Assembly: GCA_030537075.1 (NCBI GenBank)
Contig: JAUNOS010000001.1
Span: 218,079 to 282,078, forward strand
Length of the DNA: 64,000 nt
DNA from: Candidatus Saccharimonadota bacterium
Lineage (GTDB): Bacteria; Patescibacteriota; Saccharimonadia; Saccharimonadales; Saccharimonadaceae
Direction of reading: 5' to 3'
The position numbers were made by a program, and so were the translations under genes. Position 1 is the stretch's first letter. Each line of letters opens with the position of its first letter. The notes under the pieces are model-generated. The model made no database searches, was not told the DNA's origin, and was given only the letters and a program-made list of their open reading frames with translations. Positions 8,122 to 16,901 of the stretch are shown in pieces.

Positions 8122-9885
8122 ATGGCACTTCTCACCGATGACATGCAGCAAAAACTGATAGACCTCTTGACGAGCGAGGGGTTGATCGAGGCGTCGGTCA
8201 TCGAGGATGCCGAAAAACGAGCGGCTACCGCTGGTAAGTCGTTGATGACTCTGGTCGCAGAGGAGCATATCCTAGAAAATGAGTTGCTTGTTCACGCTGT
8301 GGCGCAGATTTCCGGGGTGCCCTATGTTAACCTTGCCAATAGTCTTATCGACCAGAACATTCTTAGTTTGCTGCCAGAGGATATCGCTGAGCGCTTCATG
8401 GCGGTACCGCTTGCGGAGGTGCAGGGTCGCCTCGCGGTGGCGATGATTGATGCCAATAATGTCCAGGCGGTGGACTACTTGGCAAATCACATTCAGCGGC
8501 CGCTTAAGGTATTTATGGCTTCGGAGGAGAGTATTCGTCATGTGCTCGGGCAGTACAAGACGGACTTGTCTTCGGTGAATGAGGCGGCCGAGACCTCTCA
8601 GCAGGAGAGTATCGACGAATCGGCCAGGAGTATCGTGACGATTGTGCAGGATTCGCCAATTTCGCGAGCTCTCTCGACCATTCTCGAGTATGCAGTGAAA
8701 AGCCACGCTTCGGATGTGCACATCGAGCCACTCGAAAAGGCACTGAAAATTCGTTGTCGAGTGGACGGGGTGCTGCGTGAGATTATGCAGCTGCCGAAGA
8801 GTATTGAGCCGGCACTCGTGAGTCGTATTAAGATTTTGTCAAACCTGAAGATCGACGAACATCGTATTCCGCAGGATGGGCAGTTTGCCGTCAATGTTGC
8901 CGGCAAAGAAGTGGACTTGCGTATCGCCATCTCGCCGGTTGTCTGGGGTGAGCAGGTGGTGATTCGCTTATTGGACAAGACCGGTAATTCGTTTGATCTG
9001 GCTGACATGGGCTACACGGGGCGTGCGCTCAGGATGATCAAGAAAGGTATTAAGCGGCCGAATGGTATGATTTTGACCTCGGGTCCGACCGGGTCTGGTA
9101 AGTCAACGAGCTTGTATGCACTCATCAAAGAGATTAAGGATGATTCTATCAATATCGTGACGCTGGAAGACCCAGTTGAGTATAAAATGGATGGCGTCAA
9201 TCAAATTCAAGTGCACCCAGAAGTGGGGCTTACCTTTGCCTCGGGCTTGCGCTCTATCTTGCGTCAGGACCCAGATGTGGTGATGGTGGGTGAGATTCGT
9301 GACAGCGAGACAGCAAATCTGGCGGTGCAGGCAGCGCTAACGGGGCATTTGGTATTCTCGACGCTTCACACCAACTCGGCGGCGGGTGTGTTGCCACGCC
9401 TGCTGGATATGGGAATTGAGCCATTTTTGATCGCCAGTACAGTGAACACCATCATCGGTCAGCGCCTGGTGCGCCGCGTGGCGACCCGACGTGACACCTA
9501 TCAGTCATCACCACTGGAGACGCAGATGATTCAGTCAACCGTCGGCCATTTACTGCCGAAAGCGCAGGGAGATATCGCGTCAGTGGCGCAGGATCTAGGA
9601 TATAAGACCTTGCCGCTAGCCTCACAGGCAGACTATACGCTTGTCAAGGGGCGCGACACACCTCAGACGCCGCGAGGATACTCAGGGCGAGCTGGACTGT
9701 ATGAGGTGATGGATGTGAATGAAGCGATTCAGGATTTGATCGTGAAGCGAGCGACCAGCGCCGAGATTCAGCGTGTTGCGATTCAGCAAGGAATGATCAC
9801 TATGCGCCAAGATGGTTACCTCAAGGCGCTGGCCGGGATCACTACATTAGAAGAAGTTAACCGCGTGGCAGCGGATACCGCATAA
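8122..9885 (+). CDS. pilB: Type IV pilus extension ATPase PilB (GspE family)
   Basis: Codes for 587 residues. The N-terminal MshEN/T2SSE-N domain covers about residues 1-140. The ATPase core has Walker A GPTGSGKST near residues 321-329, the Asp box (EDPVEYK), Walker B DPDVVMVGEIRD near 383-394 and the His box (STLHTNSA). It hydrolyses ATP to drive pilin assembly through PilC. The C-terminal CxxC...CxxC zinc site found in most PilB/GspE proteins is absent: the segment between RLVRRV and GYSGRAGLYEV contains no cysteine. The sequence GAAGAGGACGCACG before the ATG supplies a weak ribosome binding site. pilT follows 15 bases downstream. Confidence 0.97.
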   Translation: MALLTDDMQQKLIDLLTSEGLIEASVIEDAEKRAATAGKSLMTLVAEEHILENELLVHAVAQISGVPYVNLANSLIDQNILSLLPEDIAERFMAVPLAEVQGRLAVAMIDANNVQAVDYLANHIQRPLKVFMASEESIRHVLGQYKTDLSSVNEAAETSQQESIDESARSIVTIVQDSPISRALSTILEYAVKSHASDVHIEPLEKALKIRCRVDGVLREIMQLPKSIEPALVSRIKILSNLKIDEHRIPQDGQFAVNVAGKEVDLRIAISPVVWGEQVVIRLLDKTGNSFDLADMGYTGRALRMIKKGIKRPNGMILTSGPTGSGKSTSLYALIKEIKDDSINIVTLEDPVEYKMDGVNQIQVHPEVGLTFASGLRSILRQDPDVVMVGEIRDSETANLAVQAALTGHLVFSTLHTNSAAGVLPRLLDMGIEPFLIASTVNTIIGQRLVRRVATRRDTYQSSPLETQMIQSTVGHLLPKAQGDIASVAQDLGYKTLPLASQADYTLVKGRDTPQTPRGYSGRAGLYEVMDVNEAIQDLIVKRATSAEIQRVAIQQGMITMRQDGYLKALAGITTLEEVNRVAADTA

Positions 9886-9900
9886 AAGAAAGGGGAAGGT

Positions 9901-10971
9901 ATGAATAATCAAGAACTGCGCATCGAAATGTTACTGGAGGAAGTGGTCAAGAAGCGGGCCTCCGACCTGCACATTCAGGTTGGCTTGCCGCCAATGATTC
10001 GCGTCGATGGATCCTTGATGCCGTCTGCTGGGACACAGCCCCTTGATGAGGCAACGGTGGAGCGCTTGGTCTTTCAGATTTTGGATGAAGACCAGCGGCA
10101 AATCTTACTCAAAGACAAGGAGTTTGACTTTTCATTCGCCTTTGGAACCTTAGGGCGCTTCCGCGTGAACGCCTTTCATGAGCGGGGCAACCTGGCTGCG
10201 GCTTTGCGTCTGATTCCTAATGAAATAAAATCCGCCCAAGAGCTCGGCATGCCGCCTATCGTGAACACCTTTGCTGATTTTCCGCGCGGTCTCGTACTGG
10301 TGACCGGTCCGACAGGCTCGGGTAAGTCAACAACGCTGGCTTCGCTGGTGGATAAGATTAATACCGAGAAGTCGCATCATATCATTACCATCGAAGACCC
10401 GATCGAGTTTACTCACAGGTCGAAAAAATCAGTGGTGGTGCAGCGAGAAGTGCACTATGATACCTATTCATTTTCGGCGGCACTGCGTAGTTCGCTTCGT
10501 CAGGACCCGGACGTGGTGCTGATCGGTGAGATGCGCGACCTCGAGACTATTTCAGCGGCAATTACCATTGCTGAAACGGGACACTTGGTGTTCGCGACAC
10601 TGCACACCAACTCAGCGGCGCAGTCGATTGACCGTATGATCGACGTTTTCCCGCCACACCAGCAGCCGCAGATTCGCGCGCAGCTTTCCAATATTTTGAT
10701 GGCCATTTGTTCGCAGCGTCTGGTGCCGGCCATCGGGGGCGGTCGCGTGGTGGCGGCTGAAATTCTGGTGGCAAACCCAGCGGTGCGTAACATTATCCGC
10801 GAGGGTAAGAGTCATCAGCTGGACGCAGTGATTCAGACTGGTGCTGAGCAGGGGATGCAGACCATGGACCGCACATTGGCAAATCTAGTGCAGTCGGGTA
10901 CCATCACCTATGACAGCGCCCGTGAATATGCAGTCGATCTGACCGAATTTGAACGGTTGATGAGAGGGTAG
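9901..10971 (+). CDS. pilT: Type IV pilus retraction ATPase PilT
   Basis: Codes for 356 residues. Walker A GPTGSGKST is at residues 136-144, followed by the EDPIEF Asp box, Walker B DPDVVLIGEMRD and the His box ATLHTNSA. The C-terminal AVRNIIREGK stretch matches the AIRNLIRE signature that separates true PilT retraction motors from PilB. AAAGGGGAAGGT before the ATG gives a strong ribosome binding site. A retraction motor means the pilus is probably dynamic, which is needed for twitching and for DNA uptake. Confidence 0.97.
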   Translation: MNNQELRIEMLLEEVVKKRASDLHIQVGLPPMIRVDGSLMPSAGTQPLDEATVERLVFQILDEDQRQILLKDKEFDFSFAFGTLGRFRVNAFHERGNLAAALRLIPNEIKSAQELGMPPIVNTFADFPRGLVLVTGPTGSGKSTTLASLVDKINTEKSHHIITIEDPIEFTHRSKKSVVVQREVHYDTYSFSAALRSSLRQDPDVVLIGEMRDLETISAAITIAETGHLVFATLHTNSAAQSIDRMIDVFPPHQQPQIRAQLSNILMAICSQRLVPAIGGGRVVAAEILVANPAVRNIIREGKSHQLDAVIQTGAEQGMQTMDRTLANLVQSGTITYDSAREYAVDLTEFERLMRG

Positions 10972-10977
10972 TGGCCA

Positions 10978-12186
10978 ATGAAGCGATATGTCTATGAAGC
11001 GAGAGATAGTGCTAGCGACAAGATAGTCAAGTCGGCCATTCAAGCAGATAGCGAGAGTGCCGCGGCCAAGCTCTTGATGGCGCAAGGATTTGTACCGCTC
11101 CATATCACGCCAGCTGATGAGCGCGAGGGGTTCTTTCAGAAGTTGTCGAACAAGATTACAACTAAGGATAAAATCGTTTTCACTCGTCAGCTAGCTACCT
11201 TGATCGGCGCGGGGTTGCCGCTCGCGCAGAGTATGCGTACAGTGCTGGAGCAGACGCAAAATAAGAAGATGCAGGGTATCGTGCAGCAGATTATTTCTGA
11301 TGTCGAGGGCGGCAAGCAGCTCTCCAGCTCCTTCGAAAAGCATCCAGAGGTGTTTGATAATGTGTTTGTAGCGTTGGTTTCGGCTGGTGAGGCGTCAGGA
11401 ACTTTGGATGAGGCGCTGAAGCGTATCGCGGCACAACAGGAGAAAGACGCGGCCATGATGAGTAAGATTCGTGGCGCGATGATTTATCCCGCCATCGTGC
11501 TGTTTGTGATTATCGCGGTGGTGGTTTTTATGCTCATTATGGTGGTGCCGCAGGTGGCTGGACTCTATAAAGATCTGAACAAGGAGTTGCCACTTTTGAC
11601 GAAGTTATTGGTTGGCATGGCGGACATCTTGCGTCAGTTCTGGTGGTTGGCGGCTGTCTTGATAGGCGTGGCGGTATACTTCTCATTGCAGTACCTGAAA
11701 ACAGAGGCCGGTATCCGCTTGAAAGATACGATGAAGCTCAATGCGCCGGTATTTAAGGGGATGTTCCGCAAGCTTTACATGGCGCGGTTTACGCGTACTG
11801 GGCAGGTGTTATTGACAACGGGCGTGGCTATGCTTGATATGCTCACTATTACTTCACGGGCAGTGAATAATACCATTATCCAGGAGGGTATCTTGCGAGC
11901 CAGCGAGAAAGTGAAGGGTGGCAAGGCTCTTTCGGTAGCGCTGAAGAATGAAGAGTATATCTTAGCGATGGTGCCGCAGATGATAAAGATCGGCGAGCAG
12001 TCCGGCAAGATTGACGATATGATGGGTAAGTGTGCTCAGATTTACGAAGATGAGCTGGACGAGGAGATCAAGGCTATCACGACAGCAATTGAGCCGGTGC
12101 TTATGGTGGTTCTGGCGATAGTAGCCGGTAGCATGGTGGGAGCCATCATATTCCCGATCTACAGCTTGGTCGGCGATATGCGGTAA
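10978..12186 (+). CDS. pilC: Type IV pilus inner-membrane platform protein PilC (GspF family)
   Basis: Codes for 402 residues with the usual duplicated T2SSF domain: soluble helical bundle, membrane helix, second bundle, and two C-terminal membrane helices ending GSMVGAIIFPIYSL. The conserved TRQLATLIGAGLPL motif marks the first repeat. PilC is the membrane rotor or platform on which PilB and PilT act. It starts six bases after the pilT stop. No terminator is visible after it; a new promoter candidate lies downstream at 12191-12219. Confidence 0.95.
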   Translation: MKRYVYEARDSASDKIVKSAIQADSESAAAKLLMAQGFVPLHITPADEREGFFQKLSNKITTKDKIVFTRQLATLIGAGLPLAQSMRTVLEQTQNKKMQGIVQQIISDVEGGKQLSSSFEKHPEVFDNVFVALVSAGEASGTLDEALKRIAAQQEKDAAMMSKIRGAMIYPAIVLFVIIAVVVFMLIMVVPQVAGLYKDLNKELPLLTKLLVGMADILRQFWWLAAVLIGVAVYFSLQYLKTEAGIRLKDTMKLNAPVFKGMFRKLYMARFTRTGQVLLTTGVAMLDMLTITSRAVNNTIIQEGILRASEKVKGGKALSVALKNEEYILAMVPQMIKIGEQSGKIDDMMGKCAQIYEDELDEEIKAITTAIEPVLMVVLAIVAGSMVGAIIFPIYSLVGDMR

Positions 12187-12190
12187 GTGC

Positions 12191-12219
12191 TAGACAGAGA
12201 GCGTCATATAGGGTAGTAT
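12191..12219 (+). promoter_or_regulatory. Promoter candidate for the pilin gene
   Basis: TAGACA (12191-12196), 17-base spacer, TAGTAT (12214-12219). It would give the pilin its own stronger transcript with a leader of about 50 bases. The leader contains a short GCGT/ACGC hairpin and an AAAGGTGGGAG ribosome binding site. Confidence 0.45.
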
Positions 12220-12276
12220 AAGGGTAAGCGTTTTACGCGATAAATAATGAATAGTCACAGAAAGGTGGGAGCTTAG

Positions 12277-12744
12277 ATGACTCATCAAACCAAACATAAC
12301 GGCTTTACCATCATCGAGGTTGTGCTGGTCCTGGCTATCGCCGGCCTGATTTTCTTGATGGTGTTTATCGCTTGGCCAGCACTGCAGCGTAGTCAGCGTG
12401 ATGCTCAGCGCCGAGATGATGCAATTAAATTTGTCTCACAGGTCAGCAGCTATGCGACAAATAATAAGGGAAGCATCCCTTCGACCGACCCAACGTCGAT
12501 GAATAATTTCTTGAATGCCTATCTCAAGCGTAATGAGGGTGAATTCAAGGACCCGCAGACAGGTAATGACTACACCGTGAAGACCGGCATCTCGCAGACT
12601 GCTGGCACTGATCAGATGGTGTATGCTACATCAGCAAAATGCGATGGAGAGAATATTGTTGCTAACAGCAACGCGCCTCGCTCCTTTGCCGTCAAGATTC
12701 GCCTAGAGGGGAGTGGCTTCTTCTGCAAGGACAATCAAAGCTAG
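12277..12744 (+). CDS. Type IV prepilin, major pilin candidate
   Basis: Codes for 155 residues. A short basic leader ends in HNG, and the processed protein would start FTIIEVVLVLAIAG, with the essential Glu at +5 and a 20-residue hydrophobic helix. The C-terminal part has two cysteines (CDGEN and FFCKD) that could form the D-loop disulfide. It has its own promoter candidate, a strong ribosome binding site and its own terminator, which suggests a high-level single-gene transcript. That expression setup is why I favour it as the major subunit over the four other prepilin-like genes; abundance itself cannot be read from DNA. Confidence 0.9.
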   Translation: MTHQTKHNGFTIIEVVLVLAIAGLIFLMVFIAWPALQRSQRDAQRRDDAIKFVSQVSSYATNNKGSIPSTDPTSMNNFLNAYLKRNEGEFKDPQTGNDYTVKTGISQTAGTDQMVYATSAKCDGENIVANSNAPRSFAVKIRLEGSGFFCKDNQS

Positions 12745-12760
12745 GCCCTCGATAAAGTAG

Positions 12761-12789
12761 CAGCCCCTATCAAAAGGGGCTGTTTTTTT
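12761..12789 (+). terminator. Intrinsic terminator after the pilin gene
   Basis: Stem CAGCCCC / GGGGCTG with an 8-base loop, followed by seven T. Confidence 0.92.
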
Positions 12790-12816
12790 CGCTCCATCCT
12801 TGCTACCATAGTGATT

Positions 12817-13683
12817 ATGGTATGGTATGTCAGTGTTAGCATGGCCGTTATCGGTACAATAATCGGGAGCTTCATAGGGGCGCAAATTTGGCGGTTGCGT
12901 GCACGTCAACTGGTTGAGGATGCTGCTGCGGGTGAGTCAGTCAGCGCTGCTGAACTGAAACGGCTGCGGCCACTGCTCAAGTCTACGGTGCGCCAAGATC
13001 GTTCGCGCTGCTTATCTTGTCGCCATGAATTGGCATGGTATGACTTACTGCCAGTAGTCGGCTGGTTGATGGTCGGCGGTCGATGTCGCTACTGTCGTGC
13101 ACCGATTGGGTATATGGAGTTGGCTCTGGAAGTGGGCACTGGGTTGTTATTTGGCGTGGCAACCTGGCGGGCGCTGACGATGTATTCGGAGCAGTTTTTA
13201 TTTGCCAAGGTAGCCCTGCTGCTCGCAGCTATGGCCTGCCTAGTTTTTCTTTTCGCGTATGATCGGCGATGGTTTATTTTACCCGATGTAGTAAATCTGC
13301 CATTCATCTTCCTTGCGGCGGTACTGGCGGCGCTGCATCTCGCGACGGGTGACGCACCAGGTGGTTTCGCCTCGCTGGCGGGGGCGGTGCTGATATTGAG
13401 CGGGCTTTATCTGGTGCTATACGTGATGTCGAAGGGACAGTGGATTGGCTTTGGCGATGTCAAACTCAACCTTGGTCTCGCACTTCTCCTCATGGACTGG
13501 AGGCTGGCGTTTTTGGCGCTGTTTTTGGCGAATTTTCTCGGAACGCTGCTGGTGTTACCAGGAATGCTTCGGGGGACACTGAGTCGCACAACCCGCGTGC
13601 CATTTGGTCCGCTCTTGATCCTGGGCTTCCTCCTGGCATGGCTATGGGGTGAGTCAGTCGTCGCGTGGTTTGCCATCGTTTGA
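12817..13683 (+). CDS. pilD: Prepilin peptidase/N-methyltransferase PilD
   Basis: Codes for 288 residues from ATG 12817; a GTG at 12811 is in frame, but a TACCAT -10 box at 12804-12809 ends seven bases before the ATG and supports a leaderless start there. The cytoplasmic loop holds the zinc tetrad C65, C68, C90, C93 of the methyltransferase/bifunctional form. The aspartyl protease residues are D149 (AYDRRWFILPD) and D214 in the GFGD motif. Several membrane helices follow. It cleaves after the glycine of prepilin leaders and methylates the new N-terminus. All five prepilin-like proteins here are expected substrates. Confidence 0.95.
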   Translation: MVWYVSVSMAVIGTIIGSFIGAQIWRLRARQLVEDAAAGESVSAAELKRLRPLLKSTVRQDRSRCLSCRHELAWYDLLPVVGWLMVGGRCRYCRAPIGYMELALEVGTGLLFGVATWRALTMYSEQFLFAKVALLLAAMACLVFLFAYDRRWFILPDVVNLPFIFLAAVLAALHLATGDAPGGFASLAGAVLILSGLYLVLYVMSKGQWIGFGDVKLNLGLALLLMDWRLAFLALFLANFLGTLLVLPGMLRGTLSRTTRVPFGPLLILGFLLAWLWGESVVAWFAIV

Positions 13684-13710
13684 TGATGCTTATGCTATAA
13701 TAATAAGGAT

Positions 13711-14457
13711 ATGAAGCGCCAAAGGGATGGATTTACGATTATCGAAGTGATTTTATTTTTGGCCATTACAGGACTTATGGTGGCTGGTATGCTCGTGGGT
13801 GTTACTCTTGCACTTCGTCAGCAGCAGTATCGCGATACGGTGCAATCATTTGCACATTTTTTGAAGGATCAATATAGTCGTGTGATAAGTGTTGAGAATG
13901 ATCGTCCTGCAACGTCAACCTGTCCAATATCCGGTGCAAAGAATGATGGTGCCCGTGGTCAGTCGAGTTGTGTAATCGTTGGGCGGTATATCGCCTCTAC
14001 TGATGCGCGCACCTACGCAGTTTATCCACTCTATGCACTTAGGGTAGCGGATGGCTCTGGTTGGCGTTATGGCTATGCGGATGGTGAGCGAGTTAATTAT
14101 CAAGTCGGCTGGGGTGCGCAGGCACGCTTCGCTGGGCGTAGTGGTGCATTGACGCCTGTCATGTCATTAGTGCTTTATCGCCATCCTGATAACGGTAGCC
14201 TTGTGATACAAACAAATGATGTCACCTATACAAACACTGCAGTGACGCACTTTGTTGAGGGCAAGCGACCGAATGGTGCAACATACACTACCGATGAGGC
14301 GAGCTGGTTGACTGAGGCTCGCGAGTTTTGTGTATATGAGAATGGCTGGTCGGTAGGGCAGCGCTTATCGGTGTTCCTTGCGGTAAAGGCAGGCTCATCT
14401 GAGGCAGTTACAACTGGTCATGCAACAGAGAGGTGCCATAATGCGACAACTGCGTAA
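13711..14457 (+). CDS. Minor prepilin, GspH/PulG-like
   Basis: Codes for 248 residues. The leader MKRQRDG precedes FTIIEVILFLAITG with Glu at +5. The mature protein would be long for a pilin and has several cysteines. A TATAAT at 13696-13701 ends nine bases before the ATG, opening a new unit that also holds the next three pilin-like genes. The gene overlaps the next one by 17 bases. Sequential minor pseudopilins initiate the fibre and form its tip in related systems. Confidence 0.88.
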   Translation: MKRQRDGFTIIEVILFLAITGLMVAGMLVGVTLALRQQQYRDTVQSFAHFLKDQYSRVISVENDRPATSTCPISGAKNDGARGQSSCVIVGRYIASTDARTYAVYPLYALRVADGSGWRYGYADGERVNYQVGWGAQARFAGRSGALTPVMSLVLYRHPDNGSLVIQTNDVTYTNTAVTHFVEGKRPNGATYTTDEASWLTEAREFCVYENGWSVGQRLSVFLAVKAGSSEAVTTGHATERCHNATTA

Positions 14458-15004
14458 TGAGCGGGGTGATACCATTATTGAAGTGGTGATGGCGGTGACA
14501 CTGTTTAGTGCACTGGCGATGAGTATTATGGGGCTTATGAATAGCGGCATCGCTATGGCTCAGCGCTCCCTGGAGTTAACACTAGTCAGGGGGCAGGTGG
14601 ATACTCAGGCGGAGCTGTTGCGCTATGTCCGCGACCAAGCGTATCGCGGTGATGATACGTATGCCGATCTCTGGAAGGCGTTAACTGCTCGGGCTGTATC
14701 GCGAGCGGATTCTATGCTTAACATAGCGCGGTGCCCCGCTACGATGCCGAAACAGGGTTTTGTCTTGGCTGCTGCGGATGATACTGTCCGTATGTCGTCT
14801 GATGCCTATGAGGCATCACCAACCTACGCAAGGGTTGAGGCACGCCGTGGGACTACTGTTTCGCTTGGTGTGGCGATTCAGCTAGTCAAGGTAGAGCACG
14901 GCGGGGCCTATGATGCGTATATACAAGCGTGTTGGATGAGTGTTGGGTCCGACCGGCCGGTGACAACAGGGACAATTGTGAGGATATATGATGCAAAAGC
15001 ATAG
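14441..15004 (+). CDS. Minor prepilin, GspI-like
   Basis: Codes for 187 residues. An in-frame ATG exists at 14420, but AGAGAGG seven bases before ATG 14441 and the normal leader length (MRQLRNERG) favour the latter. The cleavage context is G-DTIIEVVMAVTLF, with Asp instead of Phe at +1 and Glu at +5. The start lies inside the end of the previous gene and the stop lies beyond the start of the next gene (14988), so translation is probably coupled. Assignment to the GspI position rests on order and leader type. Confidence 0.85.
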   Translation: MRQLRNERGDTIIEVVMAVTLFSALAMSIMGLMNSGIAMAQRSLELTLVRGQVDTQAELLRYVRDQAYRGDDTYADLWKALTARAVSRADSMLNIARCPATMPKQGFVLAAADDTVRMSSDAYEASPTYARVEARRGTTVSLGVAIQLVKVEHGGAYDAYIQACWMSVGSDRPVTTGTIVRIYDAKA

Positions 15005-15731
15005 AGGTGCTGGGTTTACACTGATTGAATTGATGCTGGCAATGTCATTTGTTGCGATGCTTCTACTTGCCATCGCTATGATCCTGATTCATTCGGGTAA
15101 TTTATACAACAGAGGACTGACACTGAAGGCGATCAATCAGGCCGGGCGGGATATCACTGATACTCTGAGGCGAGATTTTTTGCAGGCGAATGCGGGGAAG
15201 GTGAGTCGTCAAGTGGCAGACGAGAAACAAGCGGTAATTTGGGCAAGGGCAGGTGGTGAGGTGCGGAGCGGTCGTTTTTGTCTTGGTGATTATTCGTATG
15301 TTTGGAATGTGCCGAAAGTGATTGCTGGAGAGGTAACGGGAGGTCCTGGCGTTATTGTCGAGTCAGGGGGGGTGCGTGCTGGCAGGCCAGTTAATTTTGC
15401 TCGTGTAATAGACCCAGATGGAGCCCTCTGCAAGGTGCATCCAGTAACAGGTAAATTACCTGACACTATTGATCATACATCACTTAGTCACCTCTTAAAA
15501 CCCGCCCAAGCCGGCGATGTTATTTTGGCGGTACACTCTTTGGGCGTAAAACTACTTGCCCACGACGGTGTGTCGAGCGGCCTTTTTGCGGTAAATATAA
15601 CTCTTGGCACAAGTCAGCTGGAGAGTATTGACACGGCAAATGGTAGCTGTAAACCGCCCGCTGATGGGCAAGCAAATATTGATTTCTGCGCTATCAACAA
15701 CTTTGATATGATAATGAGGACGAATGGGTAA
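14988..15731 (+). CDS. Minor prepilin, GspJ-like
   Basis: Codes for 247 residues; two consecutive ATG codons (14988 and 14991) leave the start uncertain by one residue. The leader ends GAG and the mature protein begins FTLIELMLAMSFVAM with Glu at +5. The first 60 mature residues include a helix with NQAGRDITDTLRRDFLQA, typical of GspJ/PulJ proteins. It overlaps the previous gene by 17 bases and the next by eight. Confidence 0.87.
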   Translation: MMQKHRGAGFTLIELMLAMSFVAMLLLAIAMILIHSGNLYNRGLTLKAINQAGRDITDTLRRDFLQANAGKVSRQVADEKQAVIWARAGGEVRSGRFCLGDYSYVWNVPKVIAGEVTGGPGVIVESGGVRAGRPVNFARVIDPDGALCKVHPVTGKLPDTIDHTSLSHLLKPAQAGDVILAVHSLGVKLLAHDGVSSGLFAVNITLGTSQLESIDTANGSCKPPADGQANIDFCAINNFDMIMRTNG

Positions 15732-16893
15732 GATAAGATATCTGGAAGCTGGTGCTGTTTCGCTGTTTGCGGTAGTGTTCTCGACGCTGCTATTGACGGT
15801 GCTTGTCGTTGGTTTTATGAAATTAATGGTCATTGACCAGCAGCAGGCGCTGAACAATGAACTCTCGCAAAGTGCATATGATGCGGCATTGGCCGGAGTC
15901 GAAGACGCAAAGCGTGTTGTACGCGCCTGTCAGCAGGGCAATGCTCTCGCTTGTCGGTCGCTCCAGCAGCCTCACGATTGCAAGGTCGTGCAGCGCTCCG
16001 GGGTGACTGGTCGAGCAAACACTGATGAGGTTGTGATACAATCTCAATCCTCGGGAGATGGCAAAGAATTTAATCAGGCCTATACTTGTGCTAACGTGAC
16101 AATGGACACTGAAGATTTTTTGACCATGATACCAGAGGGGCGTTCTCGTATCATTCCGCTGAAGTCGAAAAGTGAATTCCGTACCATCGTGGTGGAGTGG
16201 TTTACGAAAGATGATGCCGGTGGCAGTGACACGGCGGGCAGGCTACATAATCGCTATGCGGCGTTTCGCTCACTTCCGCCTCGTGATAAATGGGATGAGG
16301 GGGCGTCAGGTGGCCCGGTCCCTTCACTGATGCGAGCACAGATTATAACGCCGAAACAGTCGTTTCAGCTCCAGGATTTTGACATAAGCAACGGAACACA
16401 TGCGGCATCAAGTACCCTATTTCTATATCCTCAGACAATGGCAGTGGCCGGTCCGACGAATTCTTCTCTTGTGGCGGCGCAGCCGCGCGCCGGCAGCTCT
16501 CTCAATCAGCAACTTGACCATGGGCTTGAGCTTGTGAATTGCTCAAAAGACTTTGCAAACAGTGGCTATGCGTGCCGAGCAGAGATCTCAGTTGAGCCAG
16601 TATCGCTGGCGGCAAGCACGAACGCCTATATCCGACTGACGCCACTCTATAGACTTTCGCACGTCAAAGTAACCTTGAAAGGGGGGGCGGCAGAGACGGT
16701 CCGCTTTGACGGTGTACAGCCAGCGGTTGATGTGACCGGGCGAGCCAGCGATCTCTTTCGTCGTGTCGAAGCGCGCCTGCAGATTGGCGACGATTTTCCA
16801 TATCCAGAAAATGTAGCGGATATTGAAAATAGCCTATGTAAGGATTTTCTCGTGACTGATAGTACGGTGACGCCTGGATTATGTCGTCCGTAG
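15724..16893 (+). CDS. Minor pilin, GspK/PilX-like
   Basis: Codes for 389 residues, the largest of the set, as is usual for GspK. The short leader ends EAG and the hydrophobic helix AVSLFAVVFSTLLLTVLVVGFM follows without Glu at +5, the known difference of GspK from other pseudopilins. The helical segment SQSAYDAALAGVEDAKRVVRAC after the membrane helix is PilX-like. In GspIJK complexes GspK caps the tip. The gene ends nine bases from the convergent recombinase gene, and no terminator is visible in that gap. Confidence 0.85.
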   Translation: MGKIRYLEAGAVSLFAVVFSTLLLTVLVVGFMKLMVIDQQQALNNELSQSAYDAALAGVEDAKRVVRACQQGNALACRSLQQPHDCKVVQRSGVTGRANTDEVVIQSQSSGDGKEFNQAYTCANVTMDTEDFLTMIPEGRSRIIPLKSKSEFRTIVVEWFTKDDAGGSDTAGRLHNRYAAFRSLPPRDKWDEGASGGPVPSLMRAQIITPKQSFQLQDFDISNGTHAASSTLFLYPQTMAVAGPTNSSLVAAQPRAGSSLNQQLDHGLELVNCSKDFANSGYACRAEISVEPVSLAASTNAYIRLTPLYRLSHVKVTLKGGAAETVRFDGVQPAVDVTGRASDLFRRVEARLQIGDDFPYPENVADIENSLCKDFLVTDSTVTPGLCRP

Positions 16894-16901
16894 CGCAGTG
16901 A

